Below are positions 20,195 through 30,740 of a DNA stretch of 64,000 bases, one piece after another (position 1 is the stretch's first letter; each line of letters begins with the position of its first letter). The notes beneath the pieces were generated by a model that did no database searches, was not told the DNA's origin, and was given only the letters and a program-made list of their open reading frames with translations. The DNA comes from Naumovozyma dairenensis CBS 421. Its lineage: Eukaryota > Ascomycota > Saccharomycetes > Saccharomycetales > Saccharomycetaceae. The position numbers were made by a program, and so were the translations under genes. The stretch lies in the NCBI RefSeq assembly GCF_000227115.2, contig NC_016483.1, positions 434,001-498,000 of the forward strand, written 5' to 3'.

Positions 20195-21229
20195 ATGGCT
20201 CCAAAAAAATCCACAACAACTGCTACAACTGCAAACAAAAAGAAGGAATCTTCCTCTTCTCCCTCAGGTTCCAAATCGTACAAAGAAATCATCATTGAAG
20301 GTCTAAATGCCTTAAAATCACGTAAGGGAGTTAGTCGTCCATCATTAAAGAAATATGTTAAAGAAAATTATCCAAATATGGCTAGTTCAACTGCTTTTGA
20401 TCATCATTTCAATTCTGCCATTAAGAGAGGTGTAGAAAGTGGTGTTTTTGCCCAGCCAAAGGGACCATCTGGTACTTTGAAGTTGGTTGCTCCAACACCA
20501 ACTTCTTCTTCTACTGCCAAAAAATCTACTACTCCATCTGCTACATCTTCATCTGCTGAAGAAAGTGATAAGGAAAAGAAGCCAGTTAAGAAAGCCAAGA
20601 AAACTACAACTACAACTACAACTACAACGACTGGTGCCACTACCAAGACGACCACCGCTACCAAGAATACAAAGGGTGCTGCTACCACTACTAAGAAAGT
20701 CAGCAAACCATCCACTGCCAAGAAAGGTAAATCATCATTAAGTTCGTCTGGTAGCCCATCATACAGAGAAATGATCATCAAGAGTATTCTTGCGTTAAAC
20801 GAGGGGAAAGGTTCCAGTCGTCCAGCTTTGAAAAATTACATTAAAGATGAATATTCCAATACCAAGGATAAAAGTAATTTTGATAATTTATTCAATGCTG
20901 CTATTAGGAAAGGTGTTGAAAACGGTGAATTATCTCAACCAAAGGGACCATCTGGTGTCATTAAAGTTTCCAAGAAGGGTAAGTCTCTAATTTCTGACCT
21001 AAAAAAAAAAAAAAATAAAAAGGTGATTTTAATTATCTTCTTATTTCTTATTCTCTCTCTTTTCTTCCGTCAAGCTATTCTTATGTTTTATTACCTCTTT
21101 TTATTTTTTTCCCTGACTTTACTGTGGCCCCTGATTGTATTATGTATTATATATTATTGTAGTCTGAATCCCCAAATGGATATGCTCGTGTTTATTCATA
21201 TCTGTATATTTTGTTATTTAACATTCTAA
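20195..21229 (+). CDS. HHO1: Histone H1 (two globular domains), frame runs on at an A15 run
   Basis: Linker histone orthologous to Hho1, with the two winged-helix H1/H5 globular domains diagnostic of the budding-yeast protein: [20 protein letters not shown] (about residues 26-100) and a second starting [17 protein letters not shown] (about 184-260). Both end in QPKGPSG. They are joined by a Lys/Thr/Ala-rich linker. The gene reads through an A15 run (21001-21015) into about 71 further residues that are strongly hydrophobic and unlike any histone. One A more gives Lys5 then TAA immediately, and one A fewer gives TGA a few codons later. The true stop is therefore probably near 21017-21025 (about 275 residues), close to the S. 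cerevisiae length of 258. It precedes TBF1 as in S. cerevisiae (YPL127C-YPL128C). Confidence 0.9.
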   Translation: MAPKKSTTTATTANKKKESSSSPSGSKSYKEIIIEGLNALKSRKGVSRPSLKKYVKENYPNMASSTAFDHHFNSAIKRGVESGVFAQPKGPSGTLKLVAPTPTSSSTAKKSTTPSATSSSAEESDKEKKPVKKAKKTTTTTTTTTTGATTKTTTATKNTKGAATTTKKVSKPSTAKKGKSSLSSSGSPSYREMIIKSILALNEGKGSSRPALKNYIKDEYSNTKDKSNFDNLFNAAIRKGVENGELSQPKGPSGVIKVSKKGKSLISDLKKKKNKKVILIIFLFLILSLFFRQAILMFYYLFLFFSLTLLWPLIVLCIIYYCSLNPQMDMLVFIHICIFCYLTF

Positions 21230-21783
21230 AAGATTCTATTTCGATTTATTTATGTGTTTGTGTTGCGCACTGTGGGGTGTTCTATTATGAACCATACATT
21301 TCAGCACGTATAACACCTGAACAAAGGGCCATACCATACATTATATATCATTTATTCTCTATTCTACGTATATTTCGTCCCTGTGACAGGGAAATGTGAC
21401 AGTGACGTTAGGTTCTTTCGCCGTGTATAGCTACACACCCATACACCACACAGTCACTATTTGAAAAATCACGAACTCCTGGCGTCAAACACCCACTCAC
21501 AAACAAACAAACAAACAAACAAACAAGGAAGGAAAAACATCAAAACGGAAAAAACAAACAAGGAAACAAGGAAACAAGGAATGAAGCCCCGATTCTCTTT
21601 TGCCCTATTTGTTCTTTCCCTTCAAATGACCTAACAAACAACAACCGAAACGACAACAAACAACAAACAACAAACATTCGAACATATAAACAAACCAATA
21701 CACGAAATAAATCCATATCTCATTGCAGTCCTTTATATACAAAGCAATCGATCCACACATATTTGCATATACACATACACCTA
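21230..21783. other. Intergenic region HHO1-TBF1 with CA-rich leader
   Basis: Contains the TBF1 promoter and probable long 5' leader, very rich in CAAA/ACAA units (for example 21499-21526 and 21650-21680). No gene was seen. If HHO1 ends near 21020, the intergenic region is about 760 bp. Confidence 0.6.
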
Positions 21784-23706
21784 ATGGACACTTCTGTTTC
21801 TGCTACGACGACAACTACACTCGTCGCTCCTGCCGCTGGCTCTGGTACCGGTACTGCTGTTAACGAACCTACTAGAAATAATACCAATAATAGTGAAGCT
21901 TCCCCAATCCCTTCTGGCACTGCCAATGCCAATGCCAATGCTGATGCCGATGACAATGCCACTGACCCTGCTAATACCACCAGCACGTCTGCTCCTACCA
22001 CAGCTGCTACAAGAACTAACATACATCCCTCTTTGGAGGGAACTAGATCTCGTCACCGTACAACAACAACCAACAGTGCCATAATTCATGCAGAATTGAA
22101 CTCGGAAAATTTAAATAGATTCAATAATATCATTAGAGCTCTACCCTTAAGAACAAGATTGACCATTTCATCATTATGTCTATTAGATAACATATCCACT
22201 CAATTATTAAGATTATTAATCTTTAATGCTGGTTCGCCACAAATATTGGCTCTATTAACTGATAAATCCACTTACTTAAACTCAGGTGAAACTGACATCT
22301 TCCAAACTTTATTAAAATTGTTTAAACAAGTTAGAAACATTTATAATTCAAGAGATCCACTATTAACTGTCCATGATGTAGCACCAGGTTTATGGTTCCC
22401 CAATTCTCCTCCACCTTCCCTCTTGAGAGGTCACGAACCATACATCATCACTGCAATCCGTAAGACAAACTTACTAACATTCCTACTAACAGCAGTAGGT
22501 TGTTTCAATTACGGGTTCGAATTATTACAATCATCATTCCTAGACATCTTCTGTCCAAATACACTATATACACATGGATCTGGTGAAAATAATGGGAAAT
22601 TCTTAAAATCTCAATCAATCTTATATCTAGATTTGAAAACTCAAGCTTTCATCTCCGCATTAAAGGAATTTGAAAACAATTCAAACGATATACCAAAGGA
22701 TAAACAAACTGAATTATTAGATACCATATTTCCATCAGATTTAGATACTCAATTAATACATAGAAGAACTGGTAACATGATCACTGACTCACAACCATTA
22801 AATGAACTACTAACACCTTCTGAAAAGGATTTCGTAGAAAGATGTGATCGTCGTAAGGAAAATTTGATGAATTTCACCACATTCAATGATTTAGTGATAA
22901 ATTATGATTGGAACCATTTCATTAGAGAATTATTAGAATATTGTAATAAAAATATGGGACTAATCATTTGGGGGAAGAAAGGTCGTGGTAAATCACCATT
23001 GTATTGTTTCGATAATACTGAATTCGATAATCAAATACTATATGCCTCAGGTGCAACCACGGAAGGTATGACCTCACATAATACCACTGCCGCTGCTGCT
23101 GCTGCTGCTGTCGGTGTCGGTTCACAGAGTTATCCACTTGTGGATTCGTTCAATTTACCGGAAATGGAAGAGGACAATGCGACTGCTGGTGGTGCTGGGA
23201 ACACAACGGGAACACAAGGTTACTTACATCATGAAGATTCTATGGGTCCTTATTCTCAACCTTTCGATGGTACGAATGTTCAAATGGATAATGATACGAA
23301 CGTTAATAATAATACTGTTGATGCTGCAGTGGCAAATTCAAATATCCCCGCTGCTTCCATCAAGAAATTGAAACCAAAGAGAGTTTGGTCCAAAGATGAA
23401 GAAGATGCTTTGATTGAAGGTATAAAAGAAGTAGGTCCATCATGGTCAAAGATTTTGGATCTTTATGGGCCAGGTGGGAAAGTTTCAGAAAGTTTGAAAA
23501 ATAGGACTCAGGTTCAATTGAAAGATAAGGCAAGAAACTGGAAATTACATTATTTGAAAAATAATAAACCATTGCCGGATTATTTACAAAAAGTTACAGG
23601 GAATATAGAAAAAGCTTATAAATCTAAAAAGAAACAAAAACAACAATTACAAGAATCTAACGTTCCATCAGGTGTTTCTTCACAATCTAATACACCGGTG
23701 CCTGAC

Positions 23707-23762
<56 letters not shown>

Positions 23763-23847
23763 AAACAATGTTGACGATGCTGGTGGATTGTTTGGTAATA
23801 ATGATGATACGTCAGGTTTCGATCCAAATTTGGAAGCCAATATGTAA
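21784..23847 (+). CDS. TBF1: TTAGGG-binding factor Tbf1
   Basis: Essential Myb/SANT DNA-binding protein Tbf1, which binds TTAGGG-like sequences at subtelomeres and at snoRNA and other promoters. The TRF-homology (dimerisation) domain covers about residues 95-400. The C-terminal telobox Myb domain starts KRVWSKDEEDALIEGI and contains VGPSWSKIL and NRTQVQLKDKARNWK, about residues 530-590. A short poly-Ala tract, Asn-rich segments and an 18-Asn tract (AAT microsatellite, 23707-23760) lie around the Myb domain. I start at the first in-frame ATG, giving 687 residues (MDTSVS...), against 562 in S. cerevisiae. It is convergent with TAF14, with about 280 bp between them. Confidence 0.94.
23707..23760 (+). 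repeat. (AAT)18 microsatellite inside TBF1
   Basis: An uninterrupted run of 18 AAT units, encoding poly-Asn just downstream of the Myb domain. Such a tract is expected to be length-variable between strains. Confidence 0.95.
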
Positions 23848-24127
23848 AAATAAACGTGTTGCTTTCTCTCCTTCCTTTTTCTCTTCTTTCTTTCTTTCTC
23901 AATTTTTTGAAAGTTTTGTATTATAATAACTCGATTCTAACTCTCACGCAGTATATCACCCTATATGTGACTGTGTTGATCTTACATTTGTATAAATTTC
24001 TCTATTTATAACTAATTATAACTGATTTCTTACGTTATTCCTTTTCACATTCTATTCTATTTTAAAATATATCTTTATAAGAGATTTTACAAAAATTAAA
24101 GGCCATATTGCTTAAATCGAGCTTAGT

Positions 24128-25056
24128 TTATTCAGTGTTTTTCTTAACATACTCCCATAAACTTTTCAATAATCCCTCCGGTAAACTATATAAATCAATG
24201 ACAAATTCTCCTTCATCAACATTATTCGTTACAATCATTTCAGGTGTCTTATTATCAATAACCATTTGTACAACACCAACAAGATCATCTTCATTTAATT
24301 TAGTCATTGCAACAGCTAATTTCTCCATATCAACACCACCTCTAATCGTAGAAATAGTACTAGTCTTACTCTTCTTCTTCAAAGGTTCATTCCCATTTTC
24401 CATACCACTAGTTATTGATGATCCTTTCCTCTTATTACTATTATTAACAATAACATTGGCAGGTGTACCAATGACACCATTTTCACTAATAACAGTGCTA
24501 TTACTTGTATCCTCCACAGGTCCACTCTTCGCCAGTTCAGTAACAAGTAAAGGTTTATTAATCGGTACTTGGATAATATGATCCACTTCATAAGTATTTT
24601 TCAAAAAATTCAAATCATGACTAATTTTCAAATCACCAGCTTTTTCCAAAAAGAAAACACTAATATCCAATGGAAACCCACCCCATCCTTGTTCTTCAAT
24701 CTTAAAGGGCACTTCAGTGACTGTCCGATTGGGATTCTCAAACGTTGGATGCAAATGATATATCACTTTATCAAAAATCGTGGCAGGGATTTCTTGCTTC
24801 GTTTCTTCATCAATTAAGACAATCTCAATACTCCATTTTCTAACAGGGAACCCTTCAACTGGAGGCACATCGGGTAAGATGTCTTGTTTCGTTTTAATCC
24901 TTATCGTTCTTCTCACAGACTATATATAATATTTTGCAATTGGGTTGTGCCAATTTCATACATTTTTCATGTTAGTAAAAAAATCCTGTTCCCAGAAATA
25001 GTGTTCTTGGTACATAGCAATGAAGGACATTTGTAAATGTAACATACAGGAACCAT
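24128..25056 (-). CDS. TAF14: YEATS-domain protein Taf14, spliced
   Basis: Taf14 is the YEATS acyl-lysine reader shared by TFIID, TFIIF, INO80, SWI/SNF and NuA3. The gene has two exons. Exon 1 is 25048-25056 (ATG GTT CCT, Met-Val-Pro) and exon 2 is 24128-24919, joined in phase 0, giving a 266-residue protein that begins MVPSVRRTIRIK and compares with MVATVKRTIRIK in S. cerevisiae (244 residues). The YEATS fold spans about residues 5-135, with PVRKWSIEIVLID, VIYHLHPTF and the reader loop EEQGWGGFPLDISVFFLEKAG. A variable linker and a C-terminal helical ET-type domain (about 185-262) follow. S. cerevisiae TAF14 also has its intron after a few codons. Confidence 0.93.
24920..25047 (-). other. 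TAF14 spliceosomal intron
   Basis: 128-nt intron on the minus strand. The 5' splice site GTATGT is at 25042-25047, the branch point TACTAAC at 24971-24977, and the 3' splice site TATATATAG ends at 24920. All three yeast signals are exact, and splicing restores the conserved N-terminus. Confidence 0.93.
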
Positions 25057-25363
25057 AGTACAATAATATTCACGGTTTTACCTCAATTGCCTATCTGATT
25101 TCAAAGCTGCGAACTGTTCTGTTTTCATAAATTGTAAATTTTATTCATTAATGAATGAATACCATTTACACATTTCATGTTTTCATTGTTTTCCCATAAA
25201 AGCGTCGCACTGTGAAAACAGTCCAAATTGTCAAATGAGTTATATATTAAATAAATAGAAAGAAAAAAGGATAATAATAAAAGATTGAATAGCTATTAAG
25301 TTAAAGAATAATGTAAAAAAAATAGTAAAAAGAATGCAATCACGGATGTATAAGTGATGCTAA
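25057..25363. other. Intergenic region TAF14-SPO19
   Basis: About 300 bp of AT-rich sequence holding the TAF14 promoter and the SPO19 3' end. Nothing else was recognised. Confidence 0.55.
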
Positions 25364-26215
25364 TTAATAGCATTGTACAAAAAGTAACGTAGTCAATGTT
25401 ATGACCATAGCAGTTGTCATTCCTACTTTCAGGTTCGAACTTTCACCTTCTTGTACTATACCTGGGTTATTATTACTAGATGTATTATTGGAGGAGCTTG
25501 CATCAGATGAAGTTGCATTAGTATTTGTTTGTTTTGATCCACCGTTCTTAAAATCTGTCTCACTTGATCTTGGACTAGACACTACAGTGGTGGCTGTGTT
25601 AATCTCGAAAGTAGTTGTACTTCCAAAAATTTCACTAATATTTATTTCAGTTTCATTAAATTTTTTATCCTTTATCTTTGTCAAGGAAGGATCAACATTG
25701 AATAATTGTAAATCTCCATATTCTTCCTCCTCATCAGAATTTTCCTTTTCCTTTTCATTTTCAAGGTCAGATTCATTTTCATTTTCATTTTCAAGGCCAG
25801 ATTCATTGGTTTCCATGTCAAAATCTTCATCAAAGTTTTCGTTTTCATTTCTAACGTCATGTTCGTCTTCGTTTTCATCGTCGTTGTCGTCCGCCTCATC
25901 AGCATCAATGTCATCGACATTTTCTTCTTGAATAACTGTATTATCTTCAATAGCATCTTCAACTTCCCTTATATTAATGAATTCAGGTTGACCTGGCATG
26001 TCAGCAAAAATAATATTTGGGCTGTGGCTTAATATAGTTGATAGTTCTGGTGTTAAAGATTCCTTGTCAATGTGTAACGTTAAAGGTTTATGGTCTAAAC
26101 CTGTAACAGAATCACCTCCTAAATCATCAGTAGTTAGGTATAAGTTGACCCTTTCTGTTAGAACTGAAGAAATTAAAATTGAATTAATAATAGAAAAAGA
26201 TAATTGATTCCACAT
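25364..26215 (-). CDS. SPO19: Probable GPI-anchored meiotic protein Spo19
   Basis: A 283-residue protein with the layout of a GPI-anchored cell-surface protein. It has a hydrophobic N-terminal signal peptide (about residues 1-20), an ectodomain starting VNLYLTTDDLGG, a long Glu/Asp/Asn-rich acidic middle (about 95-170), a Ser/Thr/Asn-rich stalk and a C-terminal hydrophobic tail (MTTAMVITLTTLLFVQCY) suited to GPI attachment. It sits exactly where SPO19 (YPL130W) lies between TAF14 and RPL5 in S. cerevisiae. Spo19 is a prospore-membrane/spore-wall protein expressed in mid-meiosis, and an Ndt80-type element lies upstream here. Assignment rests on position, architecture and promoter, so it is moderately secure. 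Confidence 0.65.
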   Translation of the reverse strand: MWNQLSFSIINSILISSVLTERVNLYLTTDDLGGDSVTGLDHKPLTLHIDKESLTPELSTILSHSPNIIFADMPGQPEFINIREVEDAIEDNTVIQEENVDDIDADEADDNDDENEDEHDVRNENENFDEDFDMETNESGLENENENESDLENEKEKENSDEEEEYGDLQLFNVDPSLTKIKDKKFNETEINISEIFGSTTTFEINTATTVVSSPRSSETDFKNGGSKQTNTNATSSDASSSNNTSSNNNPGIVQEGESSNLKVGMTTAMVITLTTLLFVQCY

Positions 26216-26600
26216 TGTTATTACTATTTAAAATAAAAGTAAGAGTAATTTGAGTAGGTGCTTGGTATGGTGTTCTATTTTACGAAAAAGAGAACAGAGC
26301 TTGAAACTTGGAGAGAAATAGAATTAGAAATACACAAAATGTAGTCTTCTTCTGTTCTTGCTTTATATAGTCTGTTTCTGTCTGTCTTCTTTTTCTGTCG
26401 TCTTTTTTGTGAAAAAAACGTCAGAAGTGGCACAAAAAATATAAAATGTATTTATAACGGGGGAAAACATTAAAGAAAAAAAAGGAGGACGCCAGAACAT
26501 AATATGTAACTGGAAAACTTTGTCGTTTTGGGATCCTTTTACTTTTAACATGAAGGTATACTATTACAATAATAGAATATATGATTTTCGTGAATAATAA
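26216..26600. other. Intergenic region SPO19-STE13
   Basis: 385 bp between tandem genes; SPO19 promoter and STE13 terminator. It contains the Ndt80-type element listed separately. No gene was seen. Confidence 0.6.
26429..26437 (+). promoter_or_regulatory. Middle sporulation element (Ndt80 site) upstream of SPO19
   Basis: GGCACAAAA is a full match to the Ndt80 MSE consensus gNCRCAAA(A/T). It lies about 215 bp upstream of the SPO19 start, in the opposite orientation to the gene; MSEs are known to work in both orientations. Confidence 0.55.
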
Positions 26601-29396
26601 TTACATATTGACATTATCAAATTTCCCATTGAATGCTGTTTCTAACCAATAATATAATTTCTGATAAATTATTACTTGCGCATTATGGTATCTAATAGAA
26701 TGGTCTGAATCTGGGAAAATATGCATATCATAATTTCGTATGCCCGCCAAATTTAATTTGTCTAGAAATTCATAACTGTTTTGTATATGAACATTATCAT
26801 CTGCTGTTCCATGTATAATTAAAAATCTATTCAAGTTTTTAAATGGTTCAACATCTTTTACTACGGATATATCTCGATATCCTTCTTCATTATTCAATGG
26901 AGCATCCATATATCTCTCTGTATATATAGAATCATAAAATGTCCAGTTAGTTACAGGCGCTACAGCCATGGCATACGTAAATGTTTCACCTTTATCATAT
27001 TCAATAGTTTTCAATGTAGTAAACCCACCGTATGACCACCCCCAAATAGCAACTCTTTTCCTGTCAATATGAGGTTCATTCATCTTAATGAATTTTTGAA
27101 CAACTTCTGTCACGTCACGAGGTTCATAAAATCCTAACTTCTTTTTTGCCCAGGATCTGAATTTCCAACCTTTAGTACCTGTTCCCCTTGGTTCAATTTG
27201 TAAGACAATTGCATCTAATCCAGAAGCCACTGCTTGCTCTAATAAAAAGGATGACTTAGTGGTAAAAGTCTGAGAGCCTGGTCCACCATATACATTAACT
27301 AACACTGGGTATTTCTTCTTTGGGTCCATGAATGCTGGTTTAATCTCAATATAATTGATCGTCACGCCATCGTCAAGAACAATATTTTTGTAACTAGTCA
27401 CGGGTAAGTTGTATTTTTCTAAAGCTTCTTTGAATTCTGAATCATCAGTTAAATTAATCACCCTACCAGACTCACTGTTAGCATCTAAAACATCAGATAA
27501 TGGACCGACTCTATACTGTGGAGTTGAAGAACCTAAATATTTAGCCATGGCAAATCTCCCGCTAGAACTTAATTCGAAATCATAATAATCATTTTTTTGG
27601 TTTGGGTCCTGTAAAGTTTGAACAGTATAATGATCGTCACCACGTTCATCACTGAGAGACACAGCATATAGATGTTGTGCCATTGGACCAATTTGGTTAG
27701 CTGTGAAAAAAATTGTATCTGATTCATATTCAAAACCTACAATACCTCGATCTGTCACTTCCCATTGTCCTTTAGTTAACTGTTTTCCCTCCGTAGAATT
27801 TACAGTTGGAAAGTAAAATAAATGATTATAACCTTCTTGATCGACAGCAATATCGACGTATCCAAACTCAGTTCTATCAAGAGATTTCTTTGGTGGAATT
27901 GGTAAAATTTTGAAAGTTTTTTCAATCCAGCCATTATATTTAGTGGAATCGATCTTCCGTACAATTTCCAATTTTGATTCTTTAGCATTATAACTTTTCA
28001 CGTTCATTATTTTCGATGCACGGTCTGTTTCTTTAAAAAGGAAAAAATCTGAACTAACCCATTGAGCATCGTATAATATGAAATCATAGTCTTTGTTTCC
28101 TGTATTGATTTGATAGAGAACACTGTTTATTAAATCCAACATATATAATTGGATTTTAGGATTTGGAGTACCTGGTTTAGGATATTTTATTTCCTTAGTA
28201 AGAGGGAACTGATTACCAGTGGTATATAATGGGAATTGATAAGATGGTACATCAGTTTCATTAATCTTGGCAAATACAAATTTGGAATCATCAGGTGCCC
28301 ACCATATTCCCTTGTCCGATGCAAGTACTTCCTCTTCATAAATCCAACCTGTCTTCGCGTTAAGAATGTTTGAAGATCCGTCATTTGTAATTTGAGTAAC
28401 TTTCCCATCATTATAAGCTGATTTAAGGTATAAATTATTCTCATAAACGAAATAAACGTAATTGTAACTTGGTGAAAATGCAGCGTATGAAAGTTTTTCT
28501 AAGGAATTGCTAGCTGGAGGTGTTATTGGAGTAATTTTATTAGTATTTAAATCTTTCAAAAAATAATATCCTTTAGAAGAATGTCTAAATTCCGGAACGA
28601 TATCAGTCATCAAGATAGCTCTATCTAATCTATAATTGAATATGACATTCATCACGGTATATTCTTTATCATCATAAAAGAATTTCGTACTACCTAAATC
28701 TTGTTCGAAATCTTTATTGAATAGTTGCTTAGCCACAAAATGTCTTCCTAGATCTTTATCTTCTACTGTATAGTATAAACCTGGATCCATATCGTGGGAT
28801 TGTAATCTAGAAGCTGGTTCAATGAAATGGAAAGTCTTATGATCTACTGAGAAGTCGCCATTAAATATGTCATTAATGGTAAATTTATTCCTTTTTCGAG
28901 ACAAGTTACCATTTTTCCCATTTGATCGAGAAGAGTCACTTGGTGTGTTTAACATGGGTATAATTACGATAAAAAAAACTAGTAACAAAGCACTGGTACT
29001 GATACATAGCAATTTATTTTTATTATGTGAATATTTTTTGTGTATATACCAACTTTCCCATGAAAGGTTTCTGTCAGGAGTTGGTGAAGAGGAAAGTCTT
29101 TCATCATCATCGTCAAGTAAGAATGAAGAAGGTTGTTCTCGAAGTGATTGTTGTTCTAGATCTATATCTGGTATCGTTTCAGTGAAATATGAGTATCCAT
29201 CTTGTTCTTGTTGTTCTTGTCGTTGTCGTTGTCGTTGTTCTTCTTCTTGAGTTTGCTGGTGTAGATTTAAAGGTGGTGGTATATCGCCCATATCATCCAT
29301 TTCAAAATCAGATCTCATTGATGCTCCTGAAGTTGCTTGTGGTCCCAGAAACTTATGACTATTCTTCCTCTTGTGTGTCTTAATAAAAGTTGACAT
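26601..29396 (-). CDS. STE13: Dipeptidyl aminopeptidase A (alpha-factor processing)
   Basis: Ste13 is the trans-Golgi type II membrane protease of the S9B (DPP IV) family that removes X-Ala dipeptides from the alpha-factor precursor. Length is 931 residues, the same as S. cerevisiae Ste13 and longer than vacuolar Dap2 (818), which favours STE13. An N-terminal cytosolic region of about 128 residues (Gln/Arg/Glu-rich) precedes one membrane segment (about 129-149). A DPP-IV beta-propeller follows, then the alpha/beta hydrolase domain with catalytic Ser788 in GWSYGG, Asp866 in GTADDNVH and His899 in SDHSIRYH. In S. cerevisiae STE13 is YOR219C; here it is inserted between SPO19 and RPL5, evidence of an interleaved ancestral order. 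Confidence 0.94.
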   Translation of the reverse strand: MSTFIKTHKRKNSHKFLGPQATSGASMRSDFEMDDMGDIPPPLNLHQQTQEEEQRQRQRQEQQEQDGYSYFTETIPDIDLEQQSLREQPSSFLLDDDDERLSSSPTPDRNLSWESWYIHKKYSHNKNKLLCISTSALLLVFFIVIIPMLNTPSDSSRSNGKNGNLSRKRNKFTINDIFNGDFSVDHKTFHFIEPASRLQSHDMDPGLYYTVEDKDLGRHFVAKQLFNKDFEQDLGSTKFFYDDKEYTVMNVIFNYRLDRAILMTDIVPEFRHSSKGYYFLKDLNTNKITPITPPASNSLEKLSYAAFSPSYNYVYFVYENNLYLKSAYNDGKVTQITNDGSSNILNAKTGWIYEEEVLASDKGIWWAPDDSKFVFAKINETDVPSYQFPLYTTGNQFPLTKEIKYPKPGTPNPKIQLYMLDLINSVLYQINTGNKDYDFILYDAQWVSSDFFLFKETDRASKIMNVKSYNAKESKLEIVRKIDSTKYNGWIEKTFKILPIPPKKSLDRTEFGYVDIAVDQEGYNHLFYFPTVNSTEGKQLTKGQWEVTDRGIVGFEYESDTIFFTANQIGPMAQHLYAVSLSDERGDDHYTVQTLQDPNQKNDYYDFELSSSGRFAMAKYLGSSTPQYRVGPLSDVLDANSESGRVINLTDDSEFKEALEKYNLPVTSYKNIVLDDGVTINYIEIKPAFMDPKKKYPVLVNVYGGPGSQTFTTKSSFLLEQAVASGLDAIVLQIEPRGTGTKGWKFRSWAKKKLGFYEPRDVTEVVQKFIKMNEPHIDRKRVAIWGWSYGGFTTLKTIEYDKGETFTYAMAVAPVTNWTFYDSIYTERYMDAPLNNEEGYRDISVVKDVEPFKNLNRFLIIHGTADDNVHIQNSYEFLDKLNLAGIRNYDMHIFPDSDHSIRYHNAQVIIYQKLYYWLETAFNGKFDNVNM

Positions 29397-29846
29397 ATTA
29401 TTTAGCGTAATCGTCTGTTACGTATTCAAATAATAATTGGAACACGAGGAAGTAGCAGGAGGTCGATATGAAGGTAATTAGGTAGGTTATTTACCTCGAA
29501 GAGGATATAGTACAAGTCCTATGTAGTTGTCTCACGTTAATTATTTAGTTGAAATGTTTTTATTCAATGTTATTGATGACCATTATAGGAAATTAAATGA
29601 AGTTCGTACACTTTAAGATAAATCGTTAATGCGGCGACGCATAAGCCCCAAATTGAACATATAATACTTAAATAGTTTACGTAATAGGTAAGAACAAGAT
29701 ATTCCCAATTTGATAATCCAATTAAAGAAGTAAATTCAATGATTTCTTTAAAAAAAAGGTTGATGTTTTTAAATTAAAGGATGAATGTTATAAATAACAA
29801 AAAATAAGTAATTATTTAAATAATATATATATCATGAACCAATAAT
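29397..29846. other. Intergenic region STE13-RPL5
   Basis: 450 bp of AT-rich sequence holding the STE13 promoter and the RPL5 3' UTR. No gene or confident motif was seen. Confidence 0.55.
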
Positions 29847-30740
29847 CTATTGTTGACCAGCCAAAGCAGCGATCTTGGCAGCAACACGAGCATCTCTTTC
29901 TTCCTTGGTCAATTTAACTTGTCTGAACTTCTTAGATTCAGCAGCATATTGTTCCTTAGTGAATTTCTTTTCAGTGGCCTTGAAAGCTGGGTCAGCTCTG
30001 ATAGCAGCATGAGCTTCAGTGTAAATGTCTTCCAAAGAGTCAGCATCAATGTCATCAGCTAAGTAACCCTTGAATAATTCAGAGAATCTTTCTTCATCAT
30101 CGTCAGCTAATTCTTCCATGTATTGAGAGACGTGACCACCGAAGATGTAAGTTCTCAATAAATCTGGGTCTAATTCTTCAGCTTCGAAATCCCAACCTGG
30201 GAATCTGTTTTCAGAGTGAGGAATGTACAAACCACCATCAGAAGCACCCTTTAAGGCACCGAAAACTCTAGCACCAGTGGTAGTTCTTTGTAAACCGATA
30301 TCCAAGAAGACCTTGAATGGACGTGGACCATCTTCGACGGCTTCAGTCAATTCGTATTCACCTTCAACTTCTTCGACACCCTTGTAGGTTTCGTCTAAGC
30401 CTAACTTTTGTAAAGTTCTTCTTGCGACCAACAAACCGGTAGCGTAAGCGGCAGCCCAGTTAGTTAAACCATGAGTGATACCGTATCTTGGTAATTCATG
30501 AGAGTAAGCAGCGGCTAAGACAATGTCACCAGTGATGGTAGAGGAGACAATTTGACAGATGATGTCTTTGTTAGTGAATCTAACGACTAATCTGTACTTT
30601 GGAGAGTTGTACTTAGCCTTGTGTTGAGAAACTAATCTCTTTCTTTGGTAGAAATCGGTCTTACCTTCTCTTCTTCTTCTGAAAGGAGTTTGGTAACGAG
30701 AGTGGTAAGCAGAGTTCTTTTGGTTAATTTGGAAAGCCAT
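29847..30740 (-). CDS. RPL5: 60S ribosomal protein uL18 (L5)
   Basis: RPL5/uL18 binds 5S rRNA together with uL5 (Rpl11) to form the 5S RNP that enters the pre-60S particle. Length is 297 residues, identical to S. cerevisiae. The N-terminus (AFQINQKNSAYHSRYQTPFR) and the blocks KYRLVVRFTNKDI, GLTNWAAAYATGLL and FGALKGASDGGLYIPHS are nearly invariant in eukaryotes. Codon use is strongly biased to yeast-preferred codons (TTC, AAG, GGT, GCT), as expected for a very highly expressed gene. No intron is present, as in S. cerevisiae. Confidence 0.98.
   Translation of the reverse strand: MAFQINQKNSAYHSRYQTPFRRRREGKTDFYQRKRLVSQHKAKYNSPKYRLVVRFTNKDIICQIVSSTITGDIVLAAAYSHELPRYGITHGLTNWAAAYATGLLVARRTLQKLGLDETYKGVEEVEGEYELTEAVEDGPRPFKVFLDIGLQRTTTGARVFGALKGASDGGLYIPHSENRFPGWDFEAEELDPDLLRTYIFGGHVSQYMEELADDDEERFSELFKGYLADDIDADSLEDIYTEAHAAIRADPAFKATEKKFTKEQYAAESKKFRQVKLTKEERDARVAAKIAALAGQQ

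Noticed and set aside
25401..25931. 176-codon open frame opposite SPO19
   Set aside because: Ser/Phe-rich shadow of the Glu/Asp/Asn-rich gene; SPO19 is supported by signal peptide, GPI tail and synteny.
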